Assembly (NCBI RefSeq): GCF_002895005.1
Contig: NZ_POWF01000006.1
Coordinates: forward strand, 108,957 to 172,956
From: Hanstruepera neustonica
GTDB taxonomy: Bacteria; Bacteroidota; Bacteroidia; Flavobacteriales; Flavobacteriaceae
Direction: 5' to 3'
Length of the DNA stretch: 64,000 nucleotides
Under the pieces are notes generated by a model. The model had not been told where the DNA came from and did no database searches. It saw nothing but the letters and a program-made list of their open reading frames with translations. The first letter of the stretch is position 1, and every line of letters begins with the position of its first letter. The position numbers and the translations under genes were made by a program. Shown one piece after another: positions 1 through 9,407 of this stretch.

Positions 1-1
1 A

Positions 2-472
2 GGCCTTTTAGGTTCTAGATACTATACCGATATGGAGCCCATTATTCCTTTAGAAAATACGGTTGCCGATTTGAATATTGATATGATTGGCCGAGTTGAC
101 CCAAAGCATGAAGAAGCTGGCGATGATAATTACTTGTATTTAATTGGTAGTGATAAATTAAGTACCGAGTTGCATAATATTTCTGAAGACATCAATAAAA
201 AGTATATCAATATGAATTTTGATTACACTTATAATGATGACAATGACCCGAATCGTTTTTACTACCGTTCAGATCATTATAACTTTGCTAAAAATAATAT
301 CCCCGTTATTTTTTATTTTAATGGAACCCATGCCGATTACCATAAGCCAAGTGACACACCTGATAAAATTAGATATGATCTATTGGAAAATAGAACTCGT
401 TTAATTTTTTACACGGCTTGGGAACTTGCCAATAGAGACAATAGAATTGTTGTAGATAAAGCAACAGAATAA
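2..472 (+). CDS. M28 family zinc peptidase, C-terminal part (5' end outside window)
   Basis: The frame is open from base 2, so this is the last 156 residues of a longer gene; the first ATG inside the window (base 32) is not the true start. The visible part matches the catalytic end of M28 aminopeptidases: a GSRYYT...PLENTVADLNIDMIGRVD block and, near residue 110, the HADYHKPSDT segment that carries the last zinc-binding His in this family. Such proteins are usually exported and trim peptides or act on N-terminal glutamine. A hairpin terminator follows 25 bases after the stop. Family assignment is firm; substrate unknown. Confidence 0.88.
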   Translation, partial: GLLGSRYYTDMEPIIPLENTVADLNIDMIGRVDPKHEEAGDDNYLYLIGSDKLSTELHNISEDINKKYINMNFDYTYNDDNDPNRFYYRSDHYNFAKNNIPVIFYFNGTHADYHKPSDTPDKIRYDLLENRTRLIFYTAWELANRDNRIVVDKATE

Positions 473-497
473 TATAACGAAATCCCATAAACAAAAG

Positions 498-523
498 AAG
501 CCTTTCAGATAACTGAAAGGCTT
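498..523. terminator. Bidirectional hairpin terminator between M28 peptidase and tRNA-His
   Basis: An 11-bp perfect stem (498-508 with 513-523) with a four-base loop, flanked by A-rich and T-rich tracts on both sides, so it can end both the rightward peptidase transcript and the leftward tRNA transcript. Confidence 0.8.
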
Positions 524-531
524 TTGTTTTG

Positions 532-606
532 GGTGGAAGATCGGTCTCGAACCGACGACCTCCTGAACCACAATCAGGCGCTCTAACCAACTGAGCTACA
601 ACCACC
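532..606 (-). tRNA. tRNA-His (GTG)
   Basis: Reading leftward the sequence folds as a cloverleaf: D arm GCTCAG...GAGC, five-pair anticodon stem CCTGA/TCAGG around loop TTGTGGT (anticodon GTG, His), and T arm with loop TTCGAGA. The extra G at -1 (base 606) faces C73 (base 532), the histidine identity pair. The 3' CCA is not encoded. Acceptor pairs 5:68 and 6:67 both read as U-U mismatches. Confidence 0.93.
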
Positions 607-667
607 ATTTTAAATTGGACTGCAAATGTAATTTATTTCCTTTTTTCTACAAAGTGTTTTTAAAATA

Positions 668-1390
668 TTATTTCAAATCAAACAAGCTATTGACGGCTGG
701 GTAACGTTCTACCGTGTATCCTTCTCCGTGTTCTGCATTGATCAAACGTCCCATATCTCTGGCTCTATATTCTATGCTATCCGTAAAATTCTTGCTTGAA
801 ATAGGTGTTTCGGGTTCTTTGCTACTAGGATCATAAAATTGCGTTTTATAAGCCAAAACAGCCTCTACCTTTTTTTGTATAAATCCTGAAACATCAACAA
901 CTATATTAGGTTCTAAATTCTTCCATTGAATATAATGATAAACAGCATTTGGCCGCCATGGCTCTTGGAAACCGTCATAATCATCACATTTTGTATCAAT
1001 TTTCAGTAAACCACTTAAAAAACATGCATCACTAACCAGTTTACTTCCCTTTCCATGGTCAATATGTCTATCCTCAATCGCGTTACAAAGCACAACATCT
1101 GGTTTATACTTTCTAATCATTTTAATAAGTTCAATTTGATGCCATTTATCATTGACAAAAAAACCATCTGCAAACTCCATATTATCCCTAACAGTCACTC
1201 CTAAAATTTTAGCAGCCTGTTCTGATTCAGCATCTCGTGTCTCTGCAGTACCTCGGGTTCCTAATTCGCCACGGGTTAAATCAATAATACCTACTTTTTT
1301 GCCGTTTGCGACTTCTTTTGCTATGGTAGCTCCGCAGCCCAACTCAACATCGTCTGGATGTGCACCAAATGCCAATATATCTAATTTCAT
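668..1390 (-). CDS. bshB1: Bacillithiol biosynthesis deacetylase BshB1
   Basis: A 240-residue PIG-L/LmbE-type zinc deacetylase. The AHPDD motif at residues 10-14 supplies zinc ligands and the catalytic Asp, and DRHIDHGKG near residue 107 supplies the third ligand and partner His. In the bacillithiol pathway this enzyme removes acetate from GlcNAc-malate before cysteine is added; the low-molecular-weight thiol it helps make is the usual redox buffer of Bacteroidota. Length and ends fit the BshB1 subfamily. Its ATG overlaps the stop of the upstream TMEM175 gene by four bases, so it is translationally coupled in the leftward operon. Confidence 0.92.
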   Translation of the reverse strand: MKLDILAFGAHPDDVELGCGATIAKEVANGKKVGIIDLTRGELGTRGTAETRDAESEQAAKILGVTVRDNMEFADGFFVNDKWHQIELIKMIRKYKPDVVLCNAIEDRHIDHGKGSKLVSDACFLSGLLKIDTKCDDYDGFQEPWRPNAVYHYIQWKNLEPNIVVDVSGFIQKKVEAVLAYKTQFYDPSSKEPETPISSKNFTDSIEYRARDMGRLINAEHGEGYTVERYPAVNSLFDLK

Positions 1391-1977
1391 AATTTATTTG
1401 TTTTGTTTTTTAAGGCATGTTCTATTCGCATATCTGGAGCCAACCAAATAATGGCGACCAAAATAAACATGATACCAGAAATCCAAATATTAAGGAAAGC
1501 TCCTAAAATTCCTATTACATACAAAATGGGTGATATTTTACCTTTTAGGTCTTTACCTAATGCCAATGCCAGTATGGAGTCTTTTCCATGACTTTTTATA
1601 ATCAAACGTTGCAACAACCAATAAGCGATAGCTGCACCTAATAATACGATACCATAGGTTGATACTGAAGCTATGGTAAAATGGTTTTCTCCCATCCAAC
1701 CCGTTACAAATGGCACTAAAGACAACCAAAATAATAGATGCATATTAGCCCATAATATTTTTCCATTAACATGCGTAACGGTTTGCATCATATGATGGTG
1801 ATTATTCCAATAAATAGCTAAATAAATAAAGCTCAAAACATAACTCAAAAACACGGGCAACAATGGTTCCAAATCCTTGAAATCTCCACCATGAGGTACT
1901 TTCATTTCTAAAACCATTATAGTGATTATAATAGCCAGAACACCATCAGTAAATGCTTCTAATCGTCCTTTTGTCAT
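1387..1977 (-). CDS. TMEM175-type (DUF1211) potassium channel
   Basis: 196 residues, almost entirely hydrophobic, with about six transmembrane helices. The N-terminus RLEAFTDGVLAIIITIMVLE is the bacterial TMEM175 signature, an FSD-like motif on helix 1 that lines the pore in this family (here FTDG). These proteins conduct potassium as tetramers in the inner membrane. It overlaps by four bases both the trans-sulfuration gene upstream and bshB1 downstream, so the three genes form a tight operon. Confidence 0.88.
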   Translation of the reverse strand: MTKGRLEAFTDGVLAIIITIMVLEMKVPHGGDFKDLEPLLPVFLSYVLSFIYLAIYWNNHHHMMQTVTHVNGKILWANMHLLFWLSLVPFVTGWMGENHFTIASVSTYGIVLLGAAIAYWLLQRLIIKSHGKDSILALALGKDLKGKISPILYVIGILGAFLNIWISGIMFILVAIIWLAPDMRIEHALKNKTNKL

Positions 1978-3155
1978 AATTTAAGCGATGAATTATTCGA
2001 TTGTTGCTTAACACTAGAGATCGCTTGCTCTATGTCTGCAATTAAATCACGTTTCGACTCAATGCCAACCGAAAATCTCATTAATTGATCACTAATACCC
2101 AAATTATCACGCTCTTCTTGAGATAGTAAAGCATGTGAAGTAAGATGTGGTGATAATATGGTGCTCTCAACACCAGCCAAACTTACGGATGGCTTAATCA
2201 GTTTTAATTGTTTCATGAAGGCACTGGCGTTTAATCCGTCAGCTAATTCAAATGACATCATACCACCAAACCCTTTCATTTGGCTTTTAGCCAAAGAATA
2301 ATCTGGATGTGATTTTAACCCTGGATAGTTCACCTGCTTAATATCAGGATGCTGCTCTAAATAGCACGCTAGTTTTTTGGCATTTCTATTTTGTGCTTTA
2401 ACTCTTAAAGCCAAGGTTTTCATGCTGCGCTCTAACATCCAGACAGTAAAATCACTTAAATTACCACCAAAGTTTTTAGCAACATGCCATATCTCCTGAA
2501 TTAAGGGTTCGGACGCCATTAAGACTCCTGCCAATATATCACTGTGACCTCCCAAGTATTTCGTCGCCGAATGCATGACAATATCAATACCCATATCAAT
2601 TGGATTTTGATTGATAGGGCTTGCAAATGTATTGTCGATACTTGACAATATATTTTTGGATCTGGCCAGTTCAGCAACACCTTTTATATCAGTTATGGTC
2701 AATAATGGATTGGAAGGTGTTTCAATATGAATCAGTTTGGTATTGGATTGTATGGCATCCTCAAAATCAGACACATGATACCCATTGGTAAATGTGAACT
2801 CAATACCATACTTGGGAAATTCCTCCCGTATAAAATGACTGGCTCCACCATAAAGGGTATTTTGAACAACCAAATGATCACCAGCCTTTAAAAATGTTAA
2901 GAACATAGCACTCAAAGCTGCCATTCCCGAACCAAAAATCAGAGCCGATTCTGTGTGTTCTAGAGCAGCCATTTTCTTGGCTAAATTCTCCTGATTTGGT
3001 GTGTTGAAATTTCGTGGATAACGAATAACATCAACATCTTCAAAGGCATAAGATGTGGACAAATATATGGGAGAAATAGCACCTTTAAACTGTTCATCCT
3101 TAACCTCACCAGTATGAATACAGATCGTATTTAATCCCAACTTATTTTTTGCCAT
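1974..3155 (-). CDS. PLP-dependent trans-sulfuration enzyme (cystathionine gamma-synthase / methionine gamma-lyase type)
   Basis: 393 residues, the usual length of Cys/Met metabolism PLP enzymes. Landmarks are the phosphate-binding GSGMAAL segment (about residue 76), IDNTFASP holding the Asp that contacts the pyridine nitrogen, and SATKYLGGHSD with the Schiff-base Lys near residue 200. The C-terminal SLAGVESTILSPHLTSH is typical of the family. Sequence alone does not separate synthase, beta-lyase and gamma-lyase activities. Being cotranscribed with a bacillithiol gene fits a role in sulfur amino acid supply, but this is inference. ATG start at 3155; the MATE gene ends 43 bases upstream. Confidence 0.85.
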   Translation of the reverse strand: MAKNKLGLNTICIHTGEVKDEQFKGAISPIYLSTSYAFEDVDVIRYPRNFNTPNQENLAKKMAALEHTESALIFGSGMAALSAMFLTFLKAGDHLVVQNTLYGGASHFIREEFPKYGIEFTFTNGYHVSDFEDAIQSNTKLIHIETPSNPLLTITDIKGVAELARSKNILSSIDNTFASPINQNPIDMGIDIVMHSATKYLGGHSDILAGVLMASEPLIQEIWHVAKNFGGNLSDFTVWMLERSMKTLALRVKAQNRNAKKLACYLEQHPDIKQVNYPGLKSHPDYSLAKSQMKGFGGMMSFELADGLNASAFMKQLKLIKPSVSLAGVESTILSPHLTSHALLSQEERDNLGISDQLMRFSVGIESKRDLIADIEQAISSVKQQSNNSSLKL

Positions 3156-3197
3156 ATATCTCGATTATTAAAGTCCAACTAAATTACAAATTATGTT

Positions 3198-4601
3198 CTA
3201 GACTTTAACCATCTTCCAAGCACCTTTTTTAAACCAAATCATACCAACTACAGCTATAAGAACTTCTGCTATGGTGATGGCCAAAAAAACACCCATAGGT
3301 CCAAAATCCAAATAAACGGCCATCAAATAGGCAAACGGCAATTGAAATAACCAAAAGCAGACAAAGTTTATGTAGGTCGGTGTTTTAGTATCACCAGCGC
3401 CATTAAAGGCATTGATAATAACCATACCATATCCATAAAAGATATACCCAGCCGCCATAACTCGTAAGCACAAACTACCATATTCAACGACATCTGGTGT
3501 CGTATTGAACATGCTAATTATTTGTGGTGCGAAAATCAAATAACCGATGGAAACCAATCCCATAAACCAGGCATTATACTTTCCTGTCTTCCAAACGGAT
3601 TGTTCAGCTCGGTCAGGCTTTTGAGCTCCCAGATTCTGACCAACTAAAGTTGCAGCTGCATTGCTCATGCCCCAAGCAGGCATCAATGTAAACATCATGA
3701 CACGAATGGCAATAGTATAACCAGCCAAAACTTCACTACCAAATTCACTCATTATTCGCATTAAGAACACCCAACTGGAGGTGCCTATTAAAAATTGCCC
3801 GATACCGCCCAGTGACACTTTTATAAGGTTTAACATGACCTCAAATTGTAGCACCAAGTCCTTGATTCTAATCTTAATTTTGCTGTAGCCAAAAAATAAA
3901 ATGCCCAACTGAAAAATAACAGCCGTTCCCCTTCCAATAGTTGTAGCAATAGCAGCGCCTTCAACCCCATAAGCAGGAATTGGCCCAAACCCAAAAATAA
4001 AAATAGGGTCCAAAATAATATTCAAACCGTTGGAAAGCACCAAGGTCCACATAGCGACAGAAGCATTTCCAGCACCTCTAAAAATAGCGTTGATCAAAAA
4101 CAGCAGTATAATAGTTATGTTACCCCCTATAAGGACTTGCGTGTAACCATAGCCCTCGGCTATTAAATCGGGTTCGGCACCCATGAGTGATAACAATTCT
4201 TTTGGATAAATAATCCCTGCCACACTAACGAATGAAGCCACTATCGTACCTAAAATTATAACCTGCACAGCTGCTTTTGAGGCACCTTTAATGTCCTTTT
4301 CTCCAACGCGTCTGGCGACCACAGCTGTCGCTGCCATACTCAATCCGATGGCAATGGCATAAACAAGTGTGATCACAGATTCTGTTAACCCAATGGTAGC
4401 TACCGCATTCACACTTACTTGAGACACATACATAATGTCCACTAAAGCAAAAATGGATTCCATAAGCATTTCCAGTATCATGGGAATAGATAGCATGAAT
4501 ACCGCTCTACGGATACTACCAGAAGTAAATTCCTGTTCCTTACCTGAAACAGCAATTTTAAAGTATTTAAAAAATTGTTTTAAAGAAATTTTTTGTTGCA
4601 T
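3198..4601 (-). CDS. MATE family multidrug/metabolite exporter
   Basis: An inner-membrane antiporter of about 467 residues with twelve hydrophobic helices in two homologous halves (first half from RRAVFMLSIPMILEMLMES, second from about residue 235). MATE proteins use sodium or proton gradients to export organic cations. The open frame runs 12 codons further upstream to 4637; I prefer the ATG at 4601 (MQQKISLKQ) because the extra residues (MTWILIILNKFK) look unlike the family N-terminus. First gene of the leftward block ending in bshB1; substrate unknown. Confidence 0.9.
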   Translation of the reverse strand: MQQKISLKQFFKYFKIAVSGKEQEFTSGSIRRAVFMLSIPMILEMLMESIFALVDIMYVSQVSVNAVATIGLTESVITLVYAIAIGLSMAATAVVARRVGEKDIKGASKAAVQVIILGTIVASFVSVAGIIYPKELLSLMGAEPDLIAEGYGYTQVLIGGNITIILLFLINAIFRGAGNASVAMWTLVLSNGLNIILDPIFIFGFGPIPAYGVEGAAIATTIGRGTAVIFQLGILFFGYSKIKIRIKDLVLQFEVMLNLIKVSLGGIGQFLIGTSSWVFLMRIMSEFGSEVLAGYTIAIRVMMFTLMPAWGMSNAAATLVGQNLGAQKPDRAEQSVWKTGKYNAWFMGLVSIGYLIFAPQIISMFNTTPDVVEYGSLCLRVMAAGYIFYGYGMVIINAFNGAGDTKTPTYINFVCFWLFQLPFAYLMAVYLDFGPMGVFLAITIAEVLIAVVGMIWFKKGAWKMVKV

Positions 4602-4796
4602 TTTGAATTTGTTTAATATAATTAATATCCAAGTCACAAGATTGACTTGAAAGTTATAGTCGTTTTGTTGACGACAGTATCCGAAAGGTTATATTAAACA
4701 ATCATAGGCAAGGCAAATATGATAAATTAATGCCAAAATTCAAAGAATGTTTTGATGCTTTAATATTTTGAAAACCAATACATTATAATCATTGAT

Positions 4797-4827
4797 TTGA
4801 TTTTCTGCTGATTTTTTCTTAATTTTG
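4797..4827 (+). promoter_or_regulatory. Bacteroidota-type promoter before the 4833 gene
   Basis: TTG at 4797-4799 and TAATTTTG at 4820-4827, separated by 20 bases. The predicted start of transcription falls at about 4834, virtually on the ATG at 4833, so the mRNA may be leaderless or translation may begin slightly downstream. Confidence 0.55.
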
Positions 4828-4832
4828 AGGTT

Positions 4833-5204
4833 ATGACTACAGCAGACAAACAAGAAAATACAGTTTTTTTAAAAGAATCTTTAAGCTATTTAGAAAATTT
4901 AGGTTACGACAACATTAAGGCTGATTTAGAAGGTTATGAAACACCCAAATCCTATTTTAAAAAAGGGAGCGATGTTACCATAACACCTGATATTGTTGCC
5001 GAAAAAGCAGGTAGAAAACATTATTTTGAAATTAGCCTGAAATCCGAACAACCCATCCTCTTAAAATCAAAATGGCGTTTTTTGGATGTACTTACCAGAA
5101 TGAAAGATCATAAATTCAGAATCATTACACGTCGTGGACACTACAAATTTACCCAAGACATGTTAGATGATTTAAATCTGGATAAGAAGCCTATTAAATT
5201 ATAA
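4833..5204 (+). CDS. Conserved hypothetical protein
   Basis: 123 residues, no signal peptide or membrane segment. The middle reads TPDIVAEKAGRKHYFEISLKSE, a hydrophobic strand pair with a PD and an acidic residue followed by Lys; this recalls the restriction-endonuclease-like core, but the spacing is FEISLK rather than (D/E)xK, so I do not call it a nuclease. The C-terminal half is Lys/Arg-rich. It is a single gene with its own promoter, and its last six bases overlap the end of mscL on the other strand. Confidence 0.7.
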   Translation: MTTADKQENTVFLKESLSYLENLGYDNIKADLEGYETPKSYFKKGSDVTITPDIVAEKAGRKHYFEISLKSEQPILLKSKWRFLDVLTRMKDHKFRIITRRGHYKFTQDMLDDLNLDKKPIKL

Positions 5205-5651
5205 TTTTTTAGATTGAGATTTTAATAATTGATTCTGCTCTTCCATTAAATCGGAGAGTTTGGACAGTAATTCTATATCCTTTGGTGTCGCAACCGTATC
5301 ATCTTTGGCATCATGTGATTTTGTGCGTAACCGATTCATAAATTTGACGACAATGAATACGGTAAAGCCTATGATCAAAAAATCAAGTAACGCCTCACCA
5401 AATGCACCATAGCCTATCGCTACCTCATCGGTAATGACTGAACCAGTATCATTTAAAACGGCATCTTTTAAGATAATACGTCGGTCTTGAAAATTGACAC
5501 CATCAGTCATTAATGATAATGGTGGTAAAAAAACTTTCTTGACTAATACATCTATGACCTTATTGAATGAAGCTCCAATAATAATTCCGATGGCCATATC
5601 CATCATATTGCCTTTTACAGCAAATTCTTTAAACTCTTTGAAAATTTTCAT
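5199..5651 (-). CDS. mscL: Large-conductance mechanosensitive channel MscL
   Basis: 150 residues. The N-terminus FKEFAVKGNMMDMAIGIIIGASFNKV is the amphipathic helix and the pore-lining first transmembrane helix with its Gly-rich gate; the second helix (DFLIIGFTVFIVVKFMNRL) leads to a cytoplasmic helical bundle. It opens on membrane tension to release solutes during hypo-osmotic shock. It lies nine bases downstream of ccsBA and may be read through from it. A periplasmic loop slightly longer than in E. coli fits Bacteroidota homologues. Confidence 0.95.
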   Translation of the reverse strand: MKIFKEFKEFAVKGNMMDMAIGIIIGASFNKVIDVLVKKVFLPPLSLMTDGVNFQDRRIILKDAVLNDTGSVITDEVAIGYGAFGEALLDFLIIGFTVFIVVKFMNRLRTKSHDAKDDTVATPKDIELLSKLSDLMEEQNQLLKSQSKKL

Positions 5652-5659
5652 GTGAAAAA

Positions 5660-8600
5660 TTATTTTTTGTAGAATTTAGCATACTTGCGATATGCCAAAA
5701 TACCCAGTATAGCAACAATTCCAAAAGCAATAGCAATGAATTTAACACTCACTATCTGGTCGCCACTGGCATAACTATGTAATCCTGCTAGGTAAAAATT
5801 CACACCAAAATAAGTCATCATTATGCTAGAAAACGCAACTATGGAAGCCAGATTAAATCCAAAACGACCTCGTAAACCTGGCACCAGGCGCATATGGATA
5901 ACAAAGGCATAAATCATGATACTGATTAAAGCCCAAGTCTCTTTTGGATCCCAACCCCAATAACGCCCCCAACTTTCATTAGCCCACATACCGCCTAAAA
6001 AGTTTCCAATAGTGAGCATCACTAAACCGACTGTTAAGGCCATTTCATTAATAATGGTCAGTTCTTGGATATTATGCTGTAATCTTTGGTAATTATTTTT
6101 ATTAGAAAAAATCATAAGCAACAAGACAACCACTCCCAGTATCATGCCCAAGGTAAACGGTCCATAACTAGCCACAATAACCGCAACATGAATCATGAGC
6201 CAATAACTATCCAACACAGGTTGTAAGTTGGCAATAGCTGGATCCATCCAGTTCCAATGCGCAACCATCAATATCATGGAAGTTACAAATGCTGTAGAAG
6301 CTATAGTCAAATCACTTTTGCGCCCAAAAGCCAATCCAAAAAACATAGTGGCCCAGGCAACATAAATCATAGACTCATAGGCATCACTCCATGGAGCATG
6401 TCCGGAAATATACCAGCGAACAATTAAACCAACGGTGTGCAATAAAAACAAGCCCACAATCAGCCATTTAAAAACGGTAACGACTAGATTCAATGACTTA
6501 CTTCTATGGTTGAATATTTGAATGATTAAAAACACAAACATGAGTGATCCCGCGTACAAATACCAGCTGAACAACTTTTTGAAAATATCATATTTATTAT
6601 AGGCTATTTCAGTTTTTACCTTCTTTTCCGAAAGCATCACCTCACTGCCATATTTGTTTTGGGTTTTGGTGAAGGACTCCAATATCTCATTAACCTGGCT
6701 ATAGTCTCCAGACTTTTTAGCCATATTGAGGGTCATTAAATAGGCACTGAATCCGTTGTTTATAAAGTTGCCGTATAACGTGTCTTTTATTTGCTCCCGA
6801 TAGCCATCGCGACGAAACTCAATAGAAGATATCCATTTATTGTTTTCATCATCAGGGATTGGAAAAATACGCAAAGCATAGCCGTCGATCGTATTATACA
6901 ATAAATTAACACGCTGGTCGGTTTCCTTAAATTCTTTCTGGAAACCATTGGGTATTTGTGCTTTGTAGGCTTCTTCCAAATAAGGTGCCAGTTTGTAATT
7001 CCCTTCAGGTGTAAAGAAATCAACCAAAGCTACATACTTCTGATCTTTTTCAACACCTATAAGGCTCCGAATAGAGTCCCCTTTTTTAGGCTTTAAATAA
7101 ATAATAGGCACATTGTACCACAACAACGGACTTTCTTGAATGGACAAGAACACTTGGTTTGCATCAAAGCCTTCATAAGTATCATGCTTACTTAATTTAC
7201 GTAACATTTCAGAGGCGAACGTGTTAACTGGCATCATACGACCCCCAACATCCTGAATAACCAAATGTCCAAATTTATCAGCGTGGTCCTTTGGTGTGAT
7301 GTTAGCCTTTAAGATAGAATCAATTTGTTCTTTGGAAGGTTTACTGTGATCATGACCATCGTCGGCAGAATGCTGTTGCGCAAATCCTTGAAGTGCAAAT
7401 GCTATAAACAAGACCGTCAATGTCTTGGCTTTTTTATCTTTTACTTTTTCAAGTAATCGTTTTAAGTCTGCAAATCGGGAATTCTTATCAAACAGAATAG
7501 CCATCAATCCTAAATACAATAGAAAATATCCTATGTACGTTGTCCAGGTTCCCAACATATCATGATTTACAGAAAGCTTGGTCCCTTTTTCATCTGGATC
7601 AAAACCAGACTGAAAAAATCGATACCCTCTATGGTCCAAGATATTATTCATGAAAATGCGATAATTGAAGTCGCCTTGTTCTTTATCTAAAACAGTCACC
7701 TCACTGGCAAACGCCGAATAACTCTTTTCGGTTCCTGGATATTTATCGGCTATAAAGTCGTTCAACTTAACACTAAAAGGCAATTCCAATATTTTCGAAC
7801 CATACTTCACGGCAATATCCAAGCCTCCTACAGTAACGACTTCAAAAGGCTTGCTGTAGCCTTGTCCTCCCAAAAGCCTGACACGTTTGGTCTCCCCATT
7901 TGAAGTCACCTTTAAAACAACCCCATCTTCATCCCCTTTTAACAGTTGGGATTTTTTAACAATGTCAAAAGTTCCTTTGATTACTGGTTTCGGAAAAACC
8001 AGTTGCATATTCCCAATGATGTAGCGCGAGCGCAACATTAATGGCTGGATACTATCTTTAACCAATTTACCGGTTTGACCGGTTGCCATAGTCATGTATT
8101 CCCCTTCAAACGGCGATTGAATAGTTAAAGATCCATCCTCATACGTTAAGTTAACAGCACCTTTCACTTTCTTATTCAGTGAAAACAAAACATTGTGTAA
8201 ACTTTGTACTTCACCAACTTTCAGAAAATGATTATGCGGAGCACCACCTCCCGCTTCAACAAGCTTTAAATATTCCTCGCCTTCATCATTTGGCACAATA
8301 TCTTTTTCTGCACTCGCAATAAACTTTTCCAATTCAAAAATAACAGGCTGGCCGTTGTATGATTCAGTAATGGTCAGACTATTTTCCAAACGTGGTGAAA
8401 AATCTACTTCCTCTTCAACAATTTTACGTTGTGGCAAGCCATCAATCATGTAGTCACCATCAATATAGGCAGTTATGTAAGTTTTTTGCGATAAAAAAGT
8501 GTTTTCAGTTTCGCCTTCACGAATTGCCATCATCCCTTCAAAGCCAATATAACGCGTAATTCCAGCGCCTAAAATGATTAAAATGAAAGATAGATGTAAA

Positions 8601-8851
8601 ATAAGCGTGGCCCATTGCTCCTTTCTCCACAGGCGATACTTTTTGATGTTTCCCAAAAAATTGATTACAAAAAGTACCATTATACCCTCAAACCACCAAG
8701 TATTATATATCAGGTTACGTGTGTAAGGTGTTGGTGATGTTTCCTGCCCAGCATCCATAAAAGTACCAATAGCCATAGCAGCGGCAAAAGCAATAAATAA
8801 AATGGACGTTAAACGGGTGGAAAATAGAATTTTGGAGAGTTTATTAAGCAT
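5660..8851 (-). CDS. ccsBA: Fused cytochrome c maturation protein CcsBA (ResB-ResC fusion), copy 1
   Basis: About 1063 residues. The N-terminal 450 residues are a ResB/CcsB-like part with helices around a large periplasmic domain; a central soluble region follows; the C-terminal 300 residues are CcsA with many helices and the haem-handling WWD motif WGRYWGWDPKETW. System II proteins carry haem out and attach it to CxxCH motifs of apocytochromes. The frame extends to a TTG at 8881, but that codon lies inside a TAAATTTG promoter box, so the ATG at 8851 (MLNKLSKILF) is the start. A second copy lies at 59.3-62.4 kb. Confidence 0.92.
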   Translation of the reverse strand: MLNKLSKILFSTRLTSILFIAFAAAMAIGTFMDAGQETSPTPYTRNLIYNTWWFEGIMVLFVINFLGNIKKYRLWRKEQWATLILHLSFILIILGAGITRYIGFEGMMAIREGETENTFLSQKTYITAYIDGDYMIDGLPQRKIVEEEVDFSPRLENSLTITESYNGQPVIFELEKFIASAEKDIVPNDEGEEYLKLVEAGGGAPHNHFLKVGEVQSLHNVLFSLNKKVKGAVNLTYEDGSLTIQSPFEGEYMTMATGQTGKLVKDSIQPLMLRSRYIIGNMQLVFPKPVIKGTFDIVKKSQLLKGDEDGVVLKVTSNGETKRVRLLGGQGYSKPFEVVTVGGLDIAVKYGSKILELPFSVKLNDFIADKYPGTEKSYSAFASEVTVLDKEQGDFNYRIFMNNILDHRGYRFFQSGFDPDEKGTKLSVNHDMLGTWTTYIGYFLLYLGLMAILFDKNSRFADLKRLLEKVKDKKAKTLTVLFIAFALQGFAQQHSADDGHDHSKPSKEQIDSILKANITPKDHADKFGHLVIQDVGGRMMPVNTFASEMLRKLSKHDTYEGFDANQVFLSIQESPLLWYNVPIIYLKPKKGDSIRSLIGVEKDQKYVALVDFFTPEGNYKLAPYLEEAYKAQIPNGFQKEFKETDQRVNLLYNTIDGYALRIFPIPDDENNKWISSIEFRRDGYREQIKDTLYGNFINNGFSAYLMTLNMAKKSGDYSQVNEILESFTKTQNKYGSEVMLSEKKVKTEIAYNKYDIFKKLFSWYLYAGSLMFVFLIIQIFNHRSKSLNLVVTVFKWLIVGLFLLHTVGLIVRWYISGHAPWSDAYESMIYVAWATMFFGLAFGRKSDLTIASTAFVTSMILMVAHWNWMDPAIANLQPVLDSYWLMIHVAVIVASYGPFTLGMILGVVVLLLMIFSNKNNYQRLQHNIQELTIINEMALTVGLVMLTIGNFLGGMWANESWGRYWGWDPKETWALISIMIYAFVIHMRLVPGLRGRFGFNLASIVAFSSIMMTYFGVNFYLAGLHSYASGDQIVSVKFIAIAFGIVAILGILAYRKYAKFYKK

Positions 8852-8878
8852 AGTATGAGACTCTAAAATTGGGTCGTG

Positions 8879-8886
8879 CAAATTTA
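8879..8886 (-). promoter_or_regulatory. TAnnTTTG -7 box of ccsBA copy 1
   Basis: TAAATTTG read leftward at 8886-8879 puts transcription start near 8872, about 20 bases before the ATG at 8851. No clear TTG at the -33 position, so it may be modest in strength. Confidence 0.5.
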
Positions 8887-8947
8887 AGGCTTTTTGTTTA
8901 GTTAGAGGTCATTAAGCTATTCGAAATGTTTGTTAAAATTCAGCTAA

Positions 8948-9346
8948 TTATTGCCTGGCCTCAAATATCTTTAAATATAGAAAAGTACCCATTTTTCTTG
9001 CTCTTCGTTTGGCATTATCGGCTATCTCACCCTCAAACAGTTCATCAATTGTTTGATACCACAAATTAAGCCATATTCCAAAATGAAGTTCCGTGATTTG
9101 GTGATTGTGATCCTTATCAACTTTTACATGGACTTCCAAAGGATCTCCCAAATACTTTTCAGGCAACTTTCTGGTCATAAACAGGCTGGTCTCCCAAAAG
9201 GTGGTTAATCGGTCTATATGTGCATCCCAATCCGATATAATGGGCAGAAAAAATGGCCCCAACAAATCATCTTGCTTCACTTTATCATAAAATGAAGATA
9301 CCAATAAATGAACATCATTACGGGTTTGGATATCTTTTTTTACCAT
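8948..9346 (-). CDS. Group III truncated haemoglobin
   Basis: 132 residues with the group III pattern: DVHLLVSSFYDKVKQDDLLGPFF at the N-terminus, IDRLTTFWETSLF in the middle, then EVHVKVDKDHNHQITELHFGIWLNLW, in which a His of HNHQITELHF should be the proximal haem ligand. Group III globins bind oxygen or nitric oxide and are thought to act in NO or redox handling. It precedes ccsBA in the same direction but has its own promoter box at 9354-9361. ATG start at 9346. Confidence 0.9.
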   Translation of the reverse strand: MVKKDIQTRNDVHLLVSSFYDKVKQDDLLGPFFLPIISDWDAHIDRLTTFWETSLFMTRKLPEKYLGDPLEVHVKVDKDHNHQITELHFGIWLNLWYQTIDELFEGEIADNAKRRARKMGTFLYLKIFEARQ

Positions 9347-9353
9347 ATCATTA

Positions 9354-9361
9354 CAAAGATA
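9354..9361 (-). promoter_or_regulatory. TAnnTTTG -7 box of the truncated haemoglobin gene
   Basis: TATCTTTG read leftward ends only eight bases before the ATG at 9346, predicting a nearly leaderless mRNA. No good -33 TTG is seen. Confidence 0.45.
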
Positions 9362-9407
9362 CTGTTTGTTACTTTTATATCATGCCATACTTACTTATTT
9401 TAGCATC

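Noticed and set aside
369..608. 79-residue open frame across tRNA-His
   Set aside because: It runs over the tRNA and terminator; the apparent protein is translation of structural RNA.
8852..8881. N-terminal extension of CcsBA copy 1 to a TTG
   Set aside because: The TTG is the end of a TAAATTTG promoter box, so it is upstream of the transcript.
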